Below are positions 9,591 through 18,000 of a stretch of 51,252 bases of DNA, one piece after another. The position numbers were made by a program, and so were the translations under genes. The DNA comes from Paenibacillus maysiensis (GTDB taxonomy: Bacteria > Bacillota > Bacilli > Paenibacillales > Paenibacillaceae). The notes beneath the pieces were generated by a model. The model made no database searches. It saw only the letters and a list, made by a program, of their open reading frames with translations, and was not told where the DNA came from. The stretch covers positions 1-51,252 of the forward strand of contig NZ_ASRY01000072.1 of NCBI RefSeq assembly GCF_000520815.1, written 5' to 3'. Position 1 is the first letter of the stretch. Each line of letters begins with the position of its first letter.

Positions 9591-10208
9591 TCAATTCGAC
9601 CCCCAAGGAATAACTCTTAGTCCCGGCCAATTGGCCATCCATCTTTGTACCTTGTTATTGTATATCTCTTGGGTTATCTGGACTTTATTAGCCCTCACGA
9701 TCAACCCAAACAGATCATTTAATCCGAAAGGGGCGTAAACTTTCCAAGCTCCGCTCTCTGTCCTTCGCACGCCTAAGGCCGTAGCAGTCGTAGGCCACGT
9801 ATTGATAGCTTCCTCCAGAGAGTTATACGGTTGGATCGTATAGCCAAAATGCTGTTCATACCACAAGTGAACGCGCGCCTGATTTTTAATATCCAGACGG
9901 ACAGGCATATCCATATCTCCAAACTGTTCCCTGACGTTATGGATCACCTCGCATTCTTTGTCATACGATACGTCGGCATCATAATACACAAAATCAACAT
10001 CGTTAATCCCATGTTGAAGGGGCAAGCCGAGCAAATGGTTCCAGACACTTTGCGCAATACACCCAGCACCTACGTAGTAATGCTCTATTTCTAGATCAAC
10101 TGCTTTCTGCAACACTGCATCCAGCATAGGGTTTGACTCTATAATCCGGGTTAGACCATCCATCTGAACAGCAAGATCCTGATTATAAACAGAGAAATTG
10201 GTTTTCAA
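9591..10208 (-). CDS. Nucleotidyltransferase-fold family protein (NTP_transf_6/DUF925)
   Basis: About 205 aa. The conserved core GAGCIAQSVWNHLLG followed by NDVDFVYYD resembles the nucleotidyltransferase-like family PF06042; the NDVDFVY carboxylates are in the metal-site position. The C-terminal VRANKVQITQEIYNNKVQRW block is also typical. Biological substrate unknown. A TTG start at 10208 was chosen because GGAGGG lies 7 bp upstream; the ATG 36 bp further out would include the ribosome binding site inside the gene. Confidence 0.82.
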   Translation of the reverse strand: MKTNFSVYNQDLAVQMDGLTRIIESNPMLDAVLQKAVDLEIEHYYVGAGCIAQSVWNHLLGLPLQHGINDVDFVYYDADVSYDKECEVIHNVREQFGDMDMPVRLDIKNQARVHLWYEQHFGYTIQPYNSLEEAINTWPTTATALGVRRTESGAWKVYAPFGLNDLFGLIVRANKVQITQEIYNNKVQRWMANWPGLRVIPWGSN

Positions 10209-10272
10209 CTTGTACCCTCCATTTTCTGAAAATAAATGCCTCATCAGGGTTTACTTACATTTCATTATATCA

Positions 10273-10902
10273 TCAGGTTTCAGACCGGAAGGTTTTGCCC
10301 AACTGCTCACCAAGGCCGAAATAATGGCGGAAGTTGTAGATGAGCGGGCTCCACTTTGCCGGATCAATGTGGTTATCACCGAGGATCATATCCTGATGAA
10401 CATGCACCTGTATGGCTTGGGTTTCGACGATTGCAAAATAAGGAGAATGATCAGGAATCCGTACCTCCTTCACCTTGGCTTCGATTTGAATAGGACATTC
10501 CCTAATTCGAGCGGGCTTGACCACATTAGAGTCAATCGAAGTTAGTCCGCTAATCTCATACTTATCTTTATGGTAAGTAAACCCATTTTGTTGCTTATCC
10601 TCCGGTACGGGGTTTTTGCCCGTGTAGGGGGCCAACCGCTCCACATGCTCCCATAAGGCAGGTCCAGGAACGTTAATCACACATTCGGGATGCCGCTTCA
10701 TATTTTCAAATGCTTTTCCGCCTATACCAATGCCTAATACCACACAATCCCCTAATGCCCATGAAGAGGAAATGGGACTAATATTGGTCGTTCCATCCTC
10801 ATTCAGCGTGTTGAGTAATACCACAGGGGTTCCGTAATATAAAATGCTAGGGTTAATCGTTTTAACGTCTGGGCTGTGATTCATTTGATTCATTTGGTCC
10901 AT
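10273..10902 (-). CDS. Flavin reductase family protein (FMN-binding split barrel)
   Basis: 209 aa. The pattern TPVVLLNTLNEDGTTNISPISS, then FENMKRHPECVINVPG, is that of flavin-reductase-like/FMN-binding split-barrel proteins, which bind FMN and often reduce it or serve as partners of oxygenases. The start has AGAAGGAGAAGG upstream. It is divergent from the ArsR-type regulator at 11001 across about 100 bp, a common layout for a regulator and its target. Confidence 0.87.
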   Translation of the reverse strand: MDQMNQMNHSPDVKTINPSILYYGTPVVLLNTLNEDGTTNISPISSSWALGDCVVLGIGIGGKAFENMKRHPECVINVPGPALWEHVERLAPYTGKNPVPEDKQQNGFTYHKDKYEISGLTSIDSNVVKPARIRECPIQIEAKVKEVRIPDHSPYFAIVETQAIQVHVHQDMILGDNHIDPAKWSPLIYNFRHYFGLGEQLGKTFRSET

Positions 10903-11000
10903 TATCCCTTCTCCTTCTGTTCAGATCTCCCTCCTTATTGTAGAATATAAATATTTCAATCTTCATCGAAGTATGGAATACAAAGGGGGATAACCACACA

Positions 11001-11708
11001 ATGAGTGCCAAATCAAATGTAGCCATGATCGCTTCTCTCGTCAGCGAGCCTTCCCGCGCAGCCATCTTAACCGCCTTATTAGACGGCAGATTTCATACGG
11101 CAAGCGAGCTGGCCCATATGGCAGGCATCAAACCGCAAACCGCCAGCTTCCATTTGGCTAAAATGACCGAGGCTCAAGTCGTTACTGTGGAGAAACAAGG
11201 GCGGCACCGTTACTACGGCATTCAAAACCCCGAAGTTGCCCGGGTGATGGAGTCATTTTTATCCATAGCCCCGCCTGTTCCAATCAAGTCATTCAAACAT
11301 GCCTCCGAAGACGAAGCCATACGTCAAGCAAGAACTTGCTACGATCATCTGGCAGGTCATCTAGGCGTACAGCTAACGGCTTCTCTCATTCAAAAAGATT
11401 ACATTTCGGATGAGCGGGACGGGTTCTCTGTTACCGAAAAAGGGAGGGCGTTCTTTGCAGACTTCCAGATTGACCTTGAAGCAACGAAAAAAAAGCGCCG
11501 CTCCTTCTCACATAAATGCATGGATTGGAGTGAACGACGCCACCATCTGGCCGGAGCCTTGGGGAATGCTCTTTTGGACAGATTATTCGAATTAAACTGG
11601 ATTCAACGTCTGCCCAAAACCCGAGCGATCCACATTACAATAGACGGTGAAAGAGGTTTTAAAGAGGTGTTTTCGATAGAAATCATGAAGGATAACTCTG
11701 AATTGTAG
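11001..11708 (+). CDS. ArsR-type winged-helix transcriptional regulator
   Basis: 235 aa. Residues about 5-75 are a winged helix (SEPSRAAILTALLDGRFHTASELAHMAGIKPQTASFHLAKM), as in ArsR-type repressors that dissociate from DNA on ligand or metal binding. No obvious cysteine metal site is present in the HTH. The C-terminal about 150 residues are an extra domain, so this is the long ArsR form. AAAGGGGG precedes the ATG. It probably controls the divergent flavin-reductase-like gene. The stop codon lies four bases from that of the convergent lipoprotein gene. Confidence 0.87.
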   Translation: MSAKSNVAMIASLVSEPSRAAILTALLDGRFHTASELAHMAGIKPQTASFHLAKMTEAQVVTVEKQGRHRYYGIQNPEVARVMESFLSIAPPVPIKSFKHASEDEAIRQARTCYDHLAGHLGVQLTASLIQKDYISDERDGFSVTEKGRAFFADFQIDLEATKKKRRSFSHKCMDWSERRHHLAGALGNALLDRLFELNWIQRLPKTRAIHITIDGERGFKEVFSIEIMKDNSEL

Positions 11709-11712
11709 TCCT

Positions 11713-12486
11713 TTACTGAGCGTATATCCGTTTACGTTGCTCTTCCACAAGCTGAGTCAGTTCAGGAGTAGCATATCCGGCAGGGTAGAAGGCTTTATAT
11801 TTGATATGATAGGCAAGATTTCTCGTTGATCCGTCTTTCATTTCAATCTGGAGATAGTAGCTATTCCCGGCCAAACTGTTGGTCTGCTTGTACATTTGGT
11901 CAAATGGAACGTAGTTCAGTTTAGGATAGGCTTCGGCAAATGTGGCAATCGCCTGGGGTGTGAAATCTTTCAACTCGGTCCCGTCATTGCCGCTGACAAA
12001 GCGAACGACTGCTATTTTTCCCGAGATATCCAGCAAATCATTAATAGTCTTGGCCGAAGGGTTATGCGTCGCTTCATACAATATATCCCCAGCAAATAAT
12101 CTGGCAGATTGGGCGTATCCTTTCACTTCATAGAGTTCTGTACCGATCTCCAGCAAAGTAGCATCCCCGTCCTTCATTACATAACCCGGGCAAGCATAAT
12201 CTGCCATGCGATATAAAATTGCGCCAACTTTCTCCCCTTTGTGCAAGTTACTATTGTCGTTCTCATAGCTCGCCCTATAGGTAACGCCATTCCATTTTGC
12301 TAAAGATGCGTAATCAATAGTTACATTTGAACACTCTTTTTCGTGCTTATCCGATGGCCCCACTTGTGTGGATTCTACAGACGATTTTTCATGTTCCTCG
12401 TCCTTCGCTGGCGTGCAGCCGGATAATAGTAACACTACGGTACAAGCTACTGCTATAGTTCGTCTAAACAACGTGAAGCTGTTCAT
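11713..12486 (-). CDS. Putative lipoprotein
   Basis: 257 aa with a lipoprotein signal: basic start (FRRT), hydrophobic stretch, lipobox LLSG-C at about residue 20-24, then a polar Ser/Glu/Lys-rich linker. It should be anchored on the outer face of the cytoplasmic membrane. No family is recognised; it contains many aromatic and charged residues and no visible catalytic motif. AGGGGGG precedes the ATG. It converges on the ArsR-type gene with four bases between the stops. Confidence 0.8.
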   Translation of the reverse strand: MNSFTLFRRTIAVACTVVLLLSGCTPAKDEEHEKSSVESTQVGPSDKHEKECSNVTIDYASLAKWNGVTYRASYENDNSNLHKGEKVGAILYRMADYACPGYVMKDGDATLLEIGTELYEVKGYAQSARLFAGDILYEATHNPSAKTINDLLDISGKIAVVRFVSGNDGTELKDFTPQAIATFAEAYPKLNYVPFDQMYKQTNSLAGNSYYLQIEMKDGSTRNLAYHIKYKAFYPAGYATPELTQLVEEQRKRIYAQ

Positions 12487-12695
12487 TGATCATCCCCCCT
12501 GAATACTCAGACGGGTTCACATCCCGAATAGTTACTAACCACTGGACTGAGACAGCCATTGCAGCACACGGGAAGCACAAACAAAAGGTGTTTCTCTTCC
12601 CAGTAAATTTGGACAAATGACGTCAACCGATCTCTAAGGCCCTTCTGGACAAAGCTGGGTAAATGTAAAAAAATAATCACAAGGAGACTATAACA

Positions 12696-13130
12696 ATGCC
12701 CATTAAATATGGCGTGCTAAAAGCAATTCCTAAAAAATTCAAATTAGGAAAACATAATCAGCATCTAGAAGTGCTCATGGAAGTATCGCATAGCAAAGAA
12801 AAGTTTAGATTAGCAATTAATATCCAATCACAAGCTTGGCCGTCAGAAGTTCTTTATTTGATTGGCGAAAATTTTAACTCCTCGCAAATCACTCATCTGC
12901 AAGGTATGGAAGAAGGCGTCACTGGAATCAATAAAAACAATCGGGAAATTGCATTGGATTATGTCAGGGGCGGTCTGTTTGATCCTAAACAAATGACACC
13001 GCTCCCAAATATTAAACCTGGTCCCGACAACGATTTATACGAAAAGTTAACAGACTATGTTCAAAAAGCCATTGATGAAGAAGCCGTTATATATGCTTAT
13101 GGAGAACGATTTGGCCTTTTCATTTCCTGA
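12696..13130 (+). CDS. DUF2278 (YukJ-like) protein, C-terminally truncated
   Basis: 144 aa. It begins MPIKYGVLKA and continues through FRLAINIQSQ, the DUF2278 core, and PDNDLYEKL. It aligns along its whole length with the 258-aa DUF2278 protein at 46323 but stops at YAYGERFGLFIS, where the longer one continues into the PGRGVHNIHMNQGN block. It therefore lacks the conserved C-terminal third and may be non-functional. A good AAGGAG site precedes the ATG, so it is still expressible. Function of the family is unknown. Confidence 0.75.
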   Translation: MPIKYGVLKAIPKKFKLGKHNQHLEVLMEVSHSKEKFRLAINIQSQAWPSEVLYLIGENFNSSQITHLQGMEEGVTGINKNNREIALDYVRGGLFDPKQMTPLPNIKPGPDNDLYEKLTDYVQKAIDEEAVIYAYGERFGLFIS

Positions 13131-13217
13131 AAACCTATGCATTCAAAAGGCCCCGTTGCTAAATGACGACCTCTCATAACGGTTTAATTATTTATGCTAC
13201 ATAGCAGCAATTGCACA

Positions 13218-14033
13218 TCAGTGCATGATTTCTTCCTTGTTCACCTTAACACCTGATAAAGATTGATCAAACATATCGAGTATAAAAAGGAAGCGCTCAG
13301 CTTCACGAAATACATGATCGGCTAATAAAGGATGGATAACGCTCTTTATTCGGCATTCGTCGATTAAATCACGCGCTGTTTTCTTAAAATCACGCAAGGA
13401 CTTAACAGAGACACGGTTTTCATCCACAAATTGACTTAGGAGTGGAACGGTCTGTGACTGTGGCCGCATATGACTTAAATCAATCGCTTGAAACATCAGC
13501 GTATCGAAATCATTACTAAACTCTCTAGCTTGTTCAACCAGTTTACGTTCGGATGGATCAAGCAAATGACCTATAAATTTTGCGTGGTCGGCCATGATTT
13601 TCAAGAAAAATACATTTTCATCAATAATTGCATCGGGTAATGGTTCGAGCTTCCCTGAATTGAGTTCCTCTAAACGGTTTCTGAAATAATTCGCTTCCCG
13701 GCTCACATGATCTACCAGTAAAGGGAAATTGGTTTGTCCGGGAAGCTTGCATTGCAATATAAGGCCCAATACCATTCTCTTAAACGCCCAAATATTCGTC
13801 GCCGCATTCCGGACCTCCGCATTAAACTCTTTGATTGTGTGAGGGTCTGTATTGATATTAAAATCGTGGGATCTTCTCTCAATATCCTCAAAAATAGCGT
13901 AAAACTGATTGGCTTCTGTAATGAGTTGAGTATCTTCAGCTCTAAAACCTAACCCCAGAAAAAATGAATGCTCCTTCATGATCCTGGACCAAAATCGTAT
14001 CTCATCTAATGAGCGTGCAACGAATGCATCCAA
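13218..14033 (-). CDS. DUF2935 family protein
   Basis: 271 aa, all-alpha, two tandem related halves with His/Glu-rich helices: SLDEIRFWSRIMKEHSFFL near the N-terminus and DENVFFLKIMADHAKFI in the middle. This matches the DUF2935 family of Bacillus and Paenibacillus, whose His/Glu pattern suggests a metal-binding ferritin-like bundle (inference). The start is TTG, with GAGGAGGG 7 bp upstream. It stands alone in its orientation. Confidence 0.85.
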   Translation of the reverse strand: MDAFVARSLDEIRFWSRIMKEHSFFLGLGFRAEDTQLITEANQFYAIFEDIERRSHDFNINTDPHTIKEFNAEVRNAATNIWAFKRMVLGLILQCKLPGQTNFPLLVDHVSREANYFRNRLEELNSGKLEPLPDAIIDENVFFLKIMADHAKFIGHLLDPSERKLVEQAREFSNDFDTLMFQAIDLSHMRPQSQTVPLLSQFVDENRVSVKSLRDFKKTARDLIDECRIKSVIHPLLADHVFREAERFLFILDMFDQSLSGVKVNKEEIMH

Positions 14034-14237
14034 TCATATCCCTCCTCTATGTGAGCAAAAAGCACTTACTTAGTCATATGGAATATGCCTTGTCATTATG
14101 TATATCGAATCCCACGTCTAATACTAATCTAATTCCGAGGTTGCCCTGTTGAGACTCGTATCCCTGTTCCCTTATGTAAGAGAAATATTCAGTAGTTCAT
14201 CTAAAAGCTTTTCGCATAAAGAAAAACCCTACTGATA

Positions 14238-14277
14238 CAAAATAACCCCATATTGGCTATAAACCGGCGGAGTTATT
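14238..14277 (-). terminator. Probable terminator of the 77-aa protein gene
   Basis: On the minus strand AATAACTCC and GGGGTTATT form a 9-bp stem just after the stop codon at 14284; the T run is short. I see no gene in the remainder of 14034-14283. Confidence 0.5.
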
Positions 14278-14283
14278 AGATCA

Positions 14284-14517
14284 TCATCCTGGGTCTTCTC
14301 CTGATACAAGGTCTATTCGAAATTCAAGCTGTTCTCGCATAAAAATTTTACCCACTGTCTTAACTGATTCTGGCTTAATCTCCTCTACTACTCCTCCATA
14401 ATCCTCAAATGCCACACGTAATTCCTCATCAATGGATACAACGTATACATGCGCCTGGACCAAAGCAGTTCCAAACAGCTCCCTGTCTGTCTTCAATACT
14501 TTATATGTGTGTTTCAC
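14284..14517 (-). CDS. 77-aa protein of unknown function, paralogue of the protein at 17457
   Basis: Starts at a GTG (KHTYKVLK...) preceded by GAGGTGAT. The protein is about half identical by eye to the 80-aa protein at 17457 (shared HTYKVLK, DYGG.VE, FEFR.D). Both lie beside genes for secreted proteins that share a C-terminal domain. It has no signal peptide and no membrane segment, and looks beta-rich. Not recognised. The open frame extends upstream to 14682, but similarity to the paralogue and the ribosome binding site both support the short form. Confidence 0.65.
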   Translation of the reverse strand: MKHTYKVLKTDRELFGTALVQAHVYVVSIDEELRVAFEDYGGVVEEIKPESVKTVGKIFMREQLEFRIDLVSGEDPG

Positions 14518-14874
14518 AACGATCACCTCAAATATTCCATTCTGTGAACCATATATGGATTCCTTCTGCCATAAACAATTTCTGTGCATGTTCCCCTGTT
14601 CCTTTCGAGATTCAATTAGATCTCTCCTTGGACTACTGTGATCCAATAGAGCATCAAGTGTCGTACCCTCGACCCACAGCATACAGAAAAATACAACCTA
14701 GTTTCATCCAATCAAATGACTAATGCCTTATACTTTCGACGACTTATGTTCCCCCGAAACAAATTAAAATTCCATAATAATACTCATATTTGAATATATA
14801 TCATTTAATGTTTGGACAATTATCCCAATCTAATTCTATAATTCAGTTGTCACTACATATATTAGGAGGAAGTC

Positions 14875-15873
14875 ATGAAAAATATCATATTCAAAAAACT
14901 AGGAACTATGATGTTAGCTCTACTCATTGGGGTTTCGGTGTTTTCATTGTTCCCTGCCGTTACAAAAGCTGAGACTACAAATGTAACTTGGAAAAACGGG
15001 TCTGTAGTAACTTCTCTCGATGGGATAGGAACAAGCGACAGAGCGACAGTGGGGAAAACAAATGGGAAATGGTATTGGGAAGTAAAGGTAAGCAATATTG
15101 CTTCATTCGTAGGAATAACAGGTGAATCAGACCGACAGTATCAAGCGATTTATGGAGCGGGTGGTCAAATTTGGAATAACATCACATCACCAGTAGCGGT
15201 AGGTTACAATTCTGGTTTTGGAGTTGGTTACGTTATCGGCATTGCATTGGACTTAGATAACGATAAAATTATTTGGTACAGGAATGGGGTTTCCTCTGGA
15301 GCTAATTCCATTAAACCATCTGAACTAGAGGGATCCCAAATTTTCCCTGTAATTTTAAGTGGAACTGCTCAGAAAATAGGTTTTGAAGCTAATTTTGGAG
15401 CAAGCGATTTTAAATATCCTATTCCTGAAGGATTTTTACCTTATCAAGCTACGGGCGGATCTACAACACCTGATCCATCTACAACACCTAATCCATCTAC
15501 AACACCTGATCCGTCTACAACACCTGATCCGTCTACAAAGCCTGATCCGTCTACAAAGCCTGATCCGTCTACAAAGCCTGATCCATCTACAAAGCCTGAT
15601 CCGTCGGATACAGATGGCACCTCCCAACCAACTGGTGACCGTGCAATTCTGACTGTAACGATGGACAATGGATTGAATAAGGAATTTGATCTGAGTAAAA
15701 AAGAACTGAGTGCCTTCATCGCTTGGTATGATGCTAAAGATGCCGGCAGAGGAGTTTCATTCTTTGCCATTGATAAGCACAATAATAACAAAGGTCCATT
15801 TAGCAATCGCAAAGACTACGTAATATTCAACAAAATCCTTACTTTCGAAGTAAGCGAATACTCAACTAAATAA
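14875..15873 (+). CDS. Secreted SPRY-domain protein with a repeat linker and a shared C-terminal domain
   Basis: 332 aa. Signal peptide (LALLIGVSVFSL...VTKA) cleaved near residue 32. Residues about 35-190 look like a B30.2/SPRY beta-sandwich (KWYWEVKV, VGITGESDR, ALDLDNDKIIWYRNG). A linker of eight Thr/Lys-Pro-Asp-Pro-Ser repeats follows. The last about 75 residues (from GDRAILTVTMDNG to VSEYSTK) recur almost unchanged at the end of the protein at 16617 and as a fragment at 16234. SPRY domains bind other proteins or glycans, so an extracellular binding protein is likely. AGGAGG precedes the ATG; a terminator follows. Confidence 0.85.
   Translation: MKNIIFKKLGTMMLALLIGVSVFSLFPAVTKAETTNVTWKNGSVVTSLDGIGTSDRATVGKTNGKWYWEVKVSNIASFVGITGESDRQYQAIYGAGGQIWNNITSPVAVGYNSGFGVGYVIGIALDLDNDKIIWYRNGVSSGANSIKPSELEGSQIFPVILSGTAQKIGFEANFGASDFKYPIPEGFLPYQATGGSTTPDPSTTPNPSTTPDPSTTPDPSTKPDPSTKPDPSTKPDPSTKPDPSDTDGTSQPTGDRAILTVTMDNGLNKEFDLSKKELSAFIAWYDAKDAGRGVSFFAIDKHNNNKGPFSNRKDYVIFNKILTFEVSEYSTK
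15460..15603 (+). repeat. Eight 18-bp tandem repeats encoding the S-T-T/K-P-D-P linker
   Basis: Eight in-frame copies of an 18-bp unit; the first four encode STTPDP (one has N for D) and the last four STKPDP. The near-identity at DNA level suggests recent expansion by slippage. Confidence 0.9.
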
Positions 15874-15882
15874 ACAGCAAGA

Positions 15883-15921
15883 AGGACTCTATCTGGCTAT
15901 ATGCCTTTGGAGTCCTATTTT
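15883..15921 (+). terminator. Terminator of the SPRY-protein gene
   Basis: AGGACTC/GAGTCCT stem then ATTTT. The gene at 16617 has the same terminator design. Between here and 16020 there is also a perfect 12-bp inverted repeat (15968-16000, AGCGCGGCTTCC/GGAAGCCGCGCT) without a T run. Confidence 0.7.
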
Positions 15922-16019
15922 ACATTCACTAGACTAAAGGGTAGAAGATTGTCCAAAATCACGAATAAGCGCGGCTTCCAAAAAGCTTGGAAGCCGCGCT
16001 GTGCTTGAGTTTCATAGAA

Positions 16020-16066
16020 TGCTGGTGAAGGGAATTGAATCCCCGGCCTACGCATTACGAGTGCGT
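16020..16066 (-). other. 3' fragment of a tRNA-Thr(CGT) gene: candidate left attachment site
   Basis: On the minus strand this holds an intact anticodon arm (ACGCA-CTCGTAA-TGCGT, anticodon CGT), a variable loop, a T arm with TTCAATT loop, and the 3' acceptor strand CACCAGC plus discriminator A. The 5' half (D arm and GCTGGTG acceptor strand) is missing. T-stem position 53 is A instead of G. Integration into the 3' part of a tRNA gene leaves exactly such a fragment at one end, with the element on its broken (here right) side. Confidence 0.7.
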
Positions 16067-16233
16067 CGAAATAGAGTTTTAATAGGTTTTAAAAGGGGCC
16101 TATAGCCTGCACTATCAAGAATAAGGTTCCTACTGGTAGTGTAGATATCCGTATTTCGGTAGAAGATTTGGTAGAAGAAAAGTCGTGATAAAATGTGCGA
16201 AGTACCCTGCCGTAACGAATAGGGTACTTCGCT

Positions 16234-16443
16234 TTATTTAGAGTATTCACTTACTTCAAACGTGAGTATCCGATCATACAGCATGTAGTCCTTTCGGCTG
16301 CTGAATGGGCCTTTATTATTGTCATGCTTATTGATGGCATATGAAGCCGATCCAGTTCCAGCCTGTTTGCCTTCATACCAGGCAATAAAGTCATTGACTT
16401 CTCTCATACTCATGTCGAATTCTTTTTCTAAGCCGGTTGTCAT
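16234..16443 (-). pseudogene. Fragment of the secreted-protein C-terminal domain
   Basis: The 69-residue frame (MTTGLEKEFDMS... to VSEYSK) aligns from start to end with the last about 70 residues of the proteins at 14875 and 16617 (KEFD, FIAWY, KHNNNKGPFS.RKDY, ILTFEVSEY). It starts abruptly within the domain, has no ribosome binding site and no signal peptide, and is on the opposite strand. It is best read as the remnant of a third, more diverged copy; a stand-alone domain gene is less likely. Confidence 0.6.
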
Positions 16444-16616
16444 TACAAAACAAAATAAAAATCACCATATCTATAACAGTAAAGCACCTTACTATGCTCT
16501 AAAATTTAAATCCACTATTAAACTTATATTTGAATATATACAAATTATTGTTTGGACCTGTATATCAAAATAATAGTATTCTATCTTATGCAAATAAATA
16601 ATAAAGGAGAATATAT

Positions 16617-17432
16617 GTGAGAATTTTCAAGAAAATATTTGTTTCCGCGTTACTGAGTCTATTGTTATTCCTAAGTGTAAACCAAAGCATTACTTTTGCT
16701 GCGTCAGTTGGTGACCCTCTTAATGAACCAGAAGCAGGGTGGACTCGTTATAATTATAATGATGCGAATATTACGTACCTCGGAGGAAAGTGGTTCAAAG
16801 GTACTAGGCCAACAACTTGGAATTCACCATATCAAGCCTCTGGAACTTCCCTCAAAGTTAATTTTACGGGAACTAAATTGAGATTCATATCTACCACATG
16901 GGAAACAGGTTCAACTAGTATTGATGTTTTTATAGACGGTGTTAAAGTTGATAATTTTTCACTGAGAGGTGAAAGTACAACAGCGACTAAAATTATGTAT
17001 GAGAAATTAGGATTAGCTCAAGGAGAACACTCTGTAGAATTTGTGAACAATACAAATTATTATTTATATCTTTATTCAATTGATACGGATGGTCCGCTGA
17101 AGCCTTTCAATTTAATCAAAAGCGGATCACAACCCGGAACCGAACAACCCGGAACCGAACAACCTGGAACTCAACAACCAGCACAACCAACTGGTGACCG
17201 CGCTATTCTGACTGTAACAATGGACAATGGATTTGATAAGGAATTTGATTTGAGCAAAAAAGAACTGAGTGCCTTTATCGCTTGGTATGACGCTAAAGAT
17301 GCTGGCAGAGGCGCTTCATTCTTTGCCATTGACAAGCACAATAATAACAAAGGTCCTTTCAGCAATCGTAAGGACTACGTAATCTTCAACAAAATCCTTA
17401 CATTTGAAGTAAGCGAGTATTCAACTAAATAA
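16617..17432 (+). CDS. Secreted beta-sandwich protein with the shared C-terminal domain
   Basis: 271 aa, GTG start with AAAGGAG upstream. Signal peptide (SALLSLLLFLSVNQSITFA) cleaved near residue 29. Residues about 32-170 (GDPLNEPEAGWTRYNYNDAN, then a jelly-roll-like pattern) resemble galactose/carbohydrate-binding beta-sandwich domains found in surface and phage proteins. A short GTEQP repeat linker (three units) follows. The C-terminal about 75 residues nearly match the end of the protein at 14875. So two different N-terminal binding modules are attached to one conserved end module. Terminator at 17442. Confidence 0.85.
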   Translation: MRIFKKIFVSALLSLLLFLSVNQSITFAASVGDPLNEPEAGWTRYNYNDANITYLGGKWFKGTRPTTWNSPYQASGTSLKVNFTGTKLRFISTTWETGSTSIDVFIDGVKVDNFSLRGESTTATKIMYEKLGLAQGEHSVEFVNNTNYYLYLYSIDTDGPLKPFNLIKSGSQPGTEQPGTEQPGTQQPAQPTGDRAILTVTMDNGFDKEFDLSKKELSAFIAWYDAKDAGRGASFFAIDKHNNNKGPFSNRKDYVIFNKILTFEVSEYSTK

Positions 17433-17441
17433 ACAATAAGA

Positions 17442-17480
17442 AGGACTCCATACTGGTTACATACCAGCGGAGTCCTTTTT
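17442..17480 (+). terminator. Terminator of the second secreted-protein gene
   Basis: AGGACTCC/GGAGTCCT stem followed by TTTT. It overlaps the 3' end of the convergent 80-aa gene. Confidence 0.8.
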
Positions 17481-17699
17481 CACATCTACTCTAAATTCAA
17501 ACTGCTTACGCAAGAAATAAGATCCGTTAATCTTGATGGCTTCCGGTGTAATCTTCTCCACTTCTCCACCGTAGTCCACAATATCTATCAGCTCCTCTCC
17601 CAACGGCTGAACAATATATACTCTTACCTGGCTTAATGCAGCTGCAAACAGTTCTATATCCGATTTTAACACTTTATATGTATGGTTGATATTGATCAC
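17457..17699 (-). CDS. 80-aa protein of unknown function, paralogue of the protein at 14284
   Basis: ININHTYKVLK... with DYGGEVEKI and RKQFEFRVDVKK, similar along its length to the 77-aa protein at 14284. It converges on the secreted-protein gene at 16617, ending inside that gene's terminator. The start is uncertain. GTG at 17699 lies within the GAGGTGAT ribosome binding site. At the position of the paralogue's GTG start this gene has ATC, so a rare ATC start is possible. No signal peptide or membrane segment. Confidence 0.65.
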   Translation of the reverse strand: MININHTYKVLKSDIELFAAALSQVRVYIVQPLGEELIDIVDYGGEVEKITPEAIKINGSYFLRKQFEFRVDVKKDSAGM

Positions 17700-17743
17700 C
17701 TCAGTAACTCATTCGGTGTATGGTGGGAAATCCCTGCTAACGT

Positions 17744-17776
17744 AAAAACACCCCACTAGCTTAGCCAGTAGGGTGT
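17744..17776 (-). terminator. Strong minus-strand terminator without an obvious gene
   Basis: ACACCC...GGGTGT hairpin with a T5 run on the minus strand. Upstream on that strand (17780-18000) I see only AT-rich sequence and no ORF with a ribosome binding site, so a small RNA or lost gene is possible. Confidence 0.65.
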
Positions 17777-18000
17777 CACCGATGCTTTCGGAATGCACAA
17801 CGGAGCTTCCATATGTGTTGTTATTAGTATAATTGAGAATAAGAGTATTTGTAATTAAGTACAAGATCATTATTATAGCCTTTAAATTAAACTCTAATAC
17901 ACATTGTGCAGTCAAATAATCAAATTTCCCATGAATATTATACTCAAGGGATCCCAATATTATTATTGCAATATAAAATTCTGCAAAAGGAGAACATACA

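Noticed and set aside
14518..14682. N-terminal extension of the 77-aa protein frame
   Set aside because: Similarity to the 80-aa paralogue begins only at HTYKVLK and the ribosome binding site is at the short start.
15460..15603. 18-bp repeats considered as CRISPR-like
   Set aside because: They are in-frame tandem repeats without spacers, inside a coding sequence.
16083..16188. Short plus-strand frame ending VEDLVEEKS next to the tRNA fragment, possibly the tail of an excisionase or integrase
   Set aside because: Only about 30 codons, preceded by stops and without a ribosome binding site; too short to call.
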